Shown here: one piece after another, positions 61,416 through 64,000 of the stretch | How positions within the stretch are numbered: position 1 is the first letter of the stretch | How the letters are laid out: the number at the start of each line of letters is the position of its first letter | NCBI RefSeq assembly: GCF_900104535.1 | Contig: NZ_LT629710.1 | Coordinates: 744,001-808,000 of the forward strand | Direction: 5' to 3' | From: Nakamurella panacisegetis | GTDB lineage: Bacteria > Actinomycetota > Actinomycetes > Mycobacteriales > Nakamurellaceae | Length of the DNA stretch: 64,000 bases | Translations under genes and position numbers: made by a program | Notes under the pieces: model-generated | Seen by the model: the letters and a program-made list of their open reading frames with translations, nothing else | Database searches by the model: none | What the model was told of the DNA's origin: nothing

Positions 61416-62118
61416 CGTCGCCGGCCGCAGTCAGCTCGTCGTGCCGGCGTCGAGCCCGCTCGGTGCGGTCGACGAACGGGATCGGGTCGGCGTCGTGATG
61501 GTCGGCGACCTCCCACTTCTCCCGGGTGTTGATGCCGGGGTTGAGGTATCCCCGGGGATAGGCCGGGCCGCCGAAACCGATCTCGTTCCACGCCCACGGG
61601 TGGGAGTAGAACGCGGTGCAGGCATACCGCGTCCACAGACTCCACACCTGCGCCGCGGGATACTCGTGCCACCGCGCGGAGGCCAGGGCCAGATCCTGCA
61701 CGGCCTGGATCAGCATGGCCTGCTCACCTCGTTCGAGGCGGCAGAAGTCGTTGCTGTGCAGGGTATGTGCGTCTCGATCCAGAAAGAGCAGCGTGTCCCG
61801 CCACGCCTGGTCGTCCTGCGGCAGGTCGTCGTAGTGCCAGCCGTCGGTCTCCCCGATCGCGAGCCGGGTGTCGATCAAGGCCAACACGGGGATCCGGGGT
61901 TCCCGATCCTGGGCCAGCAACAGATCGAGTAGCGGCTCCGCCGTGGCCCGTTCGGCGACGGTGAAGAACGCCAGATCATTCGGTGGGGCCAGTCGAGCCA
62001 GCACGACGCCCGCGGTCACGTCGTCCCACACGTCGACCTGATCCAGTACGTCGAATCCGGGGAATCGGCCTCGCCCCTGCGGAGTCAGCCCGCGCCCGTC
62101 ACGGCTGCGGTAGGTCAC
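61408..62118 (-). CDS. Gluconate 2-dehydrogenase subunit 3-like protein
   Basis: 236 residues from the GTG at 62118, overlapping the membrane-gene stop (GTGA). It has the pattern of the small subunit family: FFTVAERATAEPLLDLLLAQ, PVLALIDTRLAIGE, YDDLPQDDQAWRDTLLFLDR, LALASARWHEYPAAQVWSLW and FYSHPWAWNEIGFGGPAYPR. The family normally has a Tat signal and exports the GMC subunit. None is visible here, so the complex may stay in the cytoplasm. Its conserved acidic and Tyr-rich C-terminal region ends DDE. Confidence 0.82.
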   Translation of the reverse strand: MTYRSRDGRGLTPQGRGRFPGFDVLDQVDVWDDVTAGVVLARLAPPNDLAFFTVAERATAEPLLDLLLAQDREPRIPVLALIDTRLAIGETDGWHYDDLPQDDQAWRDTLLFLDRDAHTLHSNDFCRLERGEQAMLIQAVQDLALASARWHEYPAAQVWSLWTRYACTAFYSHPWAWNEIGFGGPAYPRGYLNPGINTREKWEVADHHDADPIPFVDRTERARRRHDELTAAGDDE

Positions 62119-62579
62119 GAGTCCTCGTTTCCCTCGCGGCGCAGCGCGGCGGCCAGAATGCCCATGCCGCCGACCAAGGACGCCAGCAACGGCGCGAACA
62201 TCGGCGGCCCGCCTTCCATGTTGTACCGGGTCCAGCCACCGGGGCGTTGGGCGATACCCCGCCAATGCAGGTACGTGCCCTGCAGCCCGTTGATCACGAT
62301 CGCGGCCGACGCGATCGGCAGGACGGTGCGGGCGGCTCGGGCCGAGAACACGGCGGCGATGCCGGCCGGGACGGCCGCCGGAATGATCACCACCGGCCAC
62401 CACATCATCTTGTTCCCGAAACTGGCCCCGTCGTGGGACAGGAACACCTCGGCGGTGGTGGCCGCGGCGCCGGCGGCGGTGAGCGCCGACAAGGTCCGTT
62501 CGAACCGGCCGGTGCGAACGTCCCAGAGCATCCGGCCCAGCACGGAGGTCGATCTCGCGATCAGGGGCGCCGCGTTCAT
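62115..62579 (-). CDS. Small membrane protein of the GMC operon
   Basis: 154 residues from the ATG at 62579, with GGGAGGG just upstream. Four probable membrane helices: TLSALTAAGAAATTAEVFL, WWPVVIIPAAVPAGIAAVFS, VLPIASAAIVINGLQGTYL and MFAPLLASLVGGMGILAAAL. Loops carry SHDGASFGNKMM and the polar HWRGIAQRPGGWTRYNMEGGP. I recognise no named family. Its place between the ThDP enzyme and the dehydrogenase pair suggests it anchors the dehydrogenase or passes electrons to quinone, though no haem-binding pattern is obvious. Confidence 0.75.
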   Translation of the reverse strand: MNAAPLIARSTSVLGRMLWDVRTGRFERTLSALTAAGAAATTAEVFLSHDGASFGNKMMWWPVVIIPAAVPAGIAAVFSARAARTVLPIASAAIVINGLQGTYLHWRGIAQRPGGWTRYNMEGGPPMFAPLLASLVGGMGILAAALRREGNEDS

Positions 62580-62611
62580 CGCGGCCCTCCCGAGAAGCGG
62601 TAGGACATGAT

Positions 62612-64000
62612 TCAACCCTTCTTGCTGGTGGGCCGGAATTCCTGTGCTTTCTGCTTCACGCCCTGTTTGACGAATCCCCACGCGTTCTCGTCGCCGTGCA
62701 GGATGGCCCCGGCCACGGCTTTGGCCTGAGCGAAGGTGGCGTGCGGAGGGATGGGCGGCACGTCCGGGTCGCAGCGGATGTCCAGGACGGTCGGACGACC
62801 CGCCCCCAACGCCGCCTGCCACGCGGGCCCGATCTCCTCCGGGTCGTCGATGTTCACTCCGTTCAGACCGAGACTGCGGGCGAACGCGGCGAAGTCGACA
62901 TCGGGCAATGTCTGTGACTCGGCGAATTTCGGAGCGCCTTCCATGGCCCGCATCTCCCAGGTCACCTGGTTCAGGTCGTTGTTGTGCAGAATCGCCACGA
63001 TCAACCGCGGGTCGGACCATTGCGACCAGTAGTGAGCGATCGTGATGAGTTCGGCCATGCCGTTCATCTGCATGGCCCCGTCGCCCACCAAGGCGATCGC
63101 CGGGCGGCCCGGATGGGCCCATTTGGCCCCGATCGCATACGGCACGGCGGGGCCCATGGTGGCCAATGTCCCGGAGAGCGAACCACGCATCTGGCCGTGG
63201 AATTTCAGCTGCCGGGCGTACCAGTTCGCGGCGCTGCCGGAATCGGCGGCGACGATCGCATCGGCTGGCAGCCGAATGGACAGCTCATGGAAGATCCGCA
63301 TCGGATTGATCGGATCGGCACCGGTCATCGCCCGGTGCTCCACCGTCTCCCACCAGTCCGCGGTATCGGCTTCGATCTTCTCCCGCCAACTGCGGTCGGC
63401 TTTGCGTTCCAGCAACGGGATCAGGGCCCGCAGGGTGGCCCTGGCGTCGCCGACCAGGTTGATCTCGTACGGGTACCGCATGCCGATCCATTTGCCGGAC
63501 CGGTCGATCTGCACCGCGCGAGCCTGGTCCAGCGGCGGGAGGAACTGGGTGTACGGGAAGTTCGATCCAATGGTGAGCAGCGTGTCGCAGCCCATCATCA
63601 TGTTGTAGCTCGCCCGCGTCCCCAGCAGACCGATGGAACCGGTCACCCAGGCCAACGTGTCGGGCAGTACATCCTTGCCCAGCAAGGCCTTCGCCGCCCC
63701 GGCTCCGAGGAGGTCCGCGACCCGGGTGAGCTCGTCGACGCAGCCGCGCGCACCCTGCCCGACCAGCAGGGCGACCTTCTGGCCGGCGTTGAGCAGCTCG
63801 GCCACCTGCCGCAAGGCCTGCGGGTCGGGCGTCGCCGTGGCCTCGGCCAGACCGAGACTCGACGGCACCTGTTTGAACTCGTGTCCGGGCGGGACATAGG
63901 TCAGATCGAACACGTCGGACGGGATGATGATGCACGTCGGTGCCTGTTCGCTCGTGGCGATCCTGATCGCCCGGTCGATCAGGTTCGGCAGCTGCTCCGG
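62612..64000 (-). CDS. Thiamine-diphosphate-dependent enzyme (pyruvate oxidase/acetolactate synthase-like), cut by right edge
   Basis: 462 C-terminal residues are visible; the frame is open to the window edge (PEQLPNLIDRAIRIATSEQ). The central domain has LNAGQKVALLVGQGARGC and LLTIGSNFPYTQFLPPLDQA. The ThDP site reads IALVGDGAMQMNGMAELITI, with Asn-Asn in AILHNNDLNQVTW about 27 residues later (GDG-NN motif). The family decarboxylates 2-keto acids. It is the first visible gene of the operon, 32 bases before the membrane-protein gene. The substrate is unknown; a keto-acid made from a sugar acid is likely by context. Confidence 0.9.
   Translation of the reverse strand, partial: PEQLPNLIDRAIRIATSEQAPTCIIIPSDVFDLTYVPPGHEFKQVPSSLGLAEATATPDPQALRQVAELLNAGQKVALLVGQGARGCVDELTRVADLLGAGAAKALLGKDVLPDTLAWVTGSIGLLGTRASYNMMMGCDTLLTIGSNFPYTQFLPPLDQARAVQIDRSGKWIGMRYPYEINLVGDARATLRALIPLLERKADRSWREKIEADTADWWETVEHRAMTGADPINPMRIFHELSIRLPADAIVAADSGSAANWYARQLKFHGQMRGSLSGTLATMGPAVPYAIGAKWAHPGRPAIALVGDGAMQMNGMAELITIAHYWSQWSDPRLIVAILHNNDLNQVTWEMRAMEGAPKFAESQTLPDVDFAAFARSLGLNGVNIDDPEEIGPAWQAALGAGRPTVLDIRCDPDVPPIPPHATFAQAKAVAGAILHGDENAWGFVKQGVKQKAQEFRPTSKKG

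Overview
The window is high-GC DNA with short intergenic gaps, many GTG starts, frequent ATGA/GTGA start-stop overlaps and typically actinobacterial gene neighbourhoods (Glp-RimJ-GlpR; 5-formyl-THF cyclo-ligase-FmdB-SAF-MscL; sugar ABC importers without their own ATPase). A soil-type actinobacterium is the best reading. A Nakamurella-like or Frankia-order relative is plausible, but that is inference from gene content.

Layout: (1) 1-7.7 kb is a decayed DNA-phosphorothioation (Dnd) island. Two tandem dndB paralogues face a dndD-dndE-methyltransferase operon. That operon is broken by an IS3-family element, a lost start codon and three +1 frameshifts. The island ends in a recombinase remnant that runs into tRNA-Ala(CGC). 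(2) 7.8-20.3 kb is a housekeeping block: ComB, the division pair Glp/GlpR with a RimJ-like acetyltransferase, 5-FCL, FmdB, SAF protein, MscL, MoaB, a phosphatase, a hydrolase, an AMP-ligase and a beta-lactamase-fold protein. (3) 20.4-24.5 kb is a small integrase-less island bounded by tRNA-Arg(CCT) and a 33-bp direct repeat of its 3' part. It carries MarR-quinone reductase and LysR/SDR pairs. (4) 24.5-29.0 kb holds surface-glycan enzymes (GT2, NodB deacetylase), a DMT transporter and a drug-type ABC exporter.

(5) 29.1-40.6 kb is sugar uptake and catabolism: a fructose/ribose-type ABC importer, LacI regulator, FGGY kinase and divergent class II aldolase sharing a large inverted-repeat operator. 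Next come a second permease/binding-protein pair without ATPase, a GH76 mannanase-like lipoprotein and a GntP-type permease. (6) 40.7-55.2 kb is an alpha-mannoside utilisation regulon: two GH38 alpha-mannosidases, a CUT1 importer, a Gfo/Idh/MocA oxidoreductase, a ROK kinase, a class I phosphomannose isomerase with a large N-terminal extension and a LacI repressor. Four matching palindromes close to TTGGTAACGATACCAA lie before its transcription units. The implied flow is mannoside import, trimming by GH38 enzymes, mannose phosphorylation by the ROK kinase and isomerisation to fructose-6-P.

(7) 55.6-58.6 kb has a membrane diguanylate cyclase, a DUF1345 protein and a MarR/VOC divergent pair with two palindromic operators. 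(8) 58.6-64.0 kb is a tightly coupled minus-strand operon: ThDP enzyme (cut by the right edge), small membrane protein, gluconate-dehydrogenase-subunit-3-like protein, GMC flavoprotein oxidase and enolase-superfamily dehydratase. It looks like an oxidative sugar or sugar-acid pathway whose substrate cannot be named from sequence. The operon in (8) and the regulon in (6) are the best candidates for undescribed biology.
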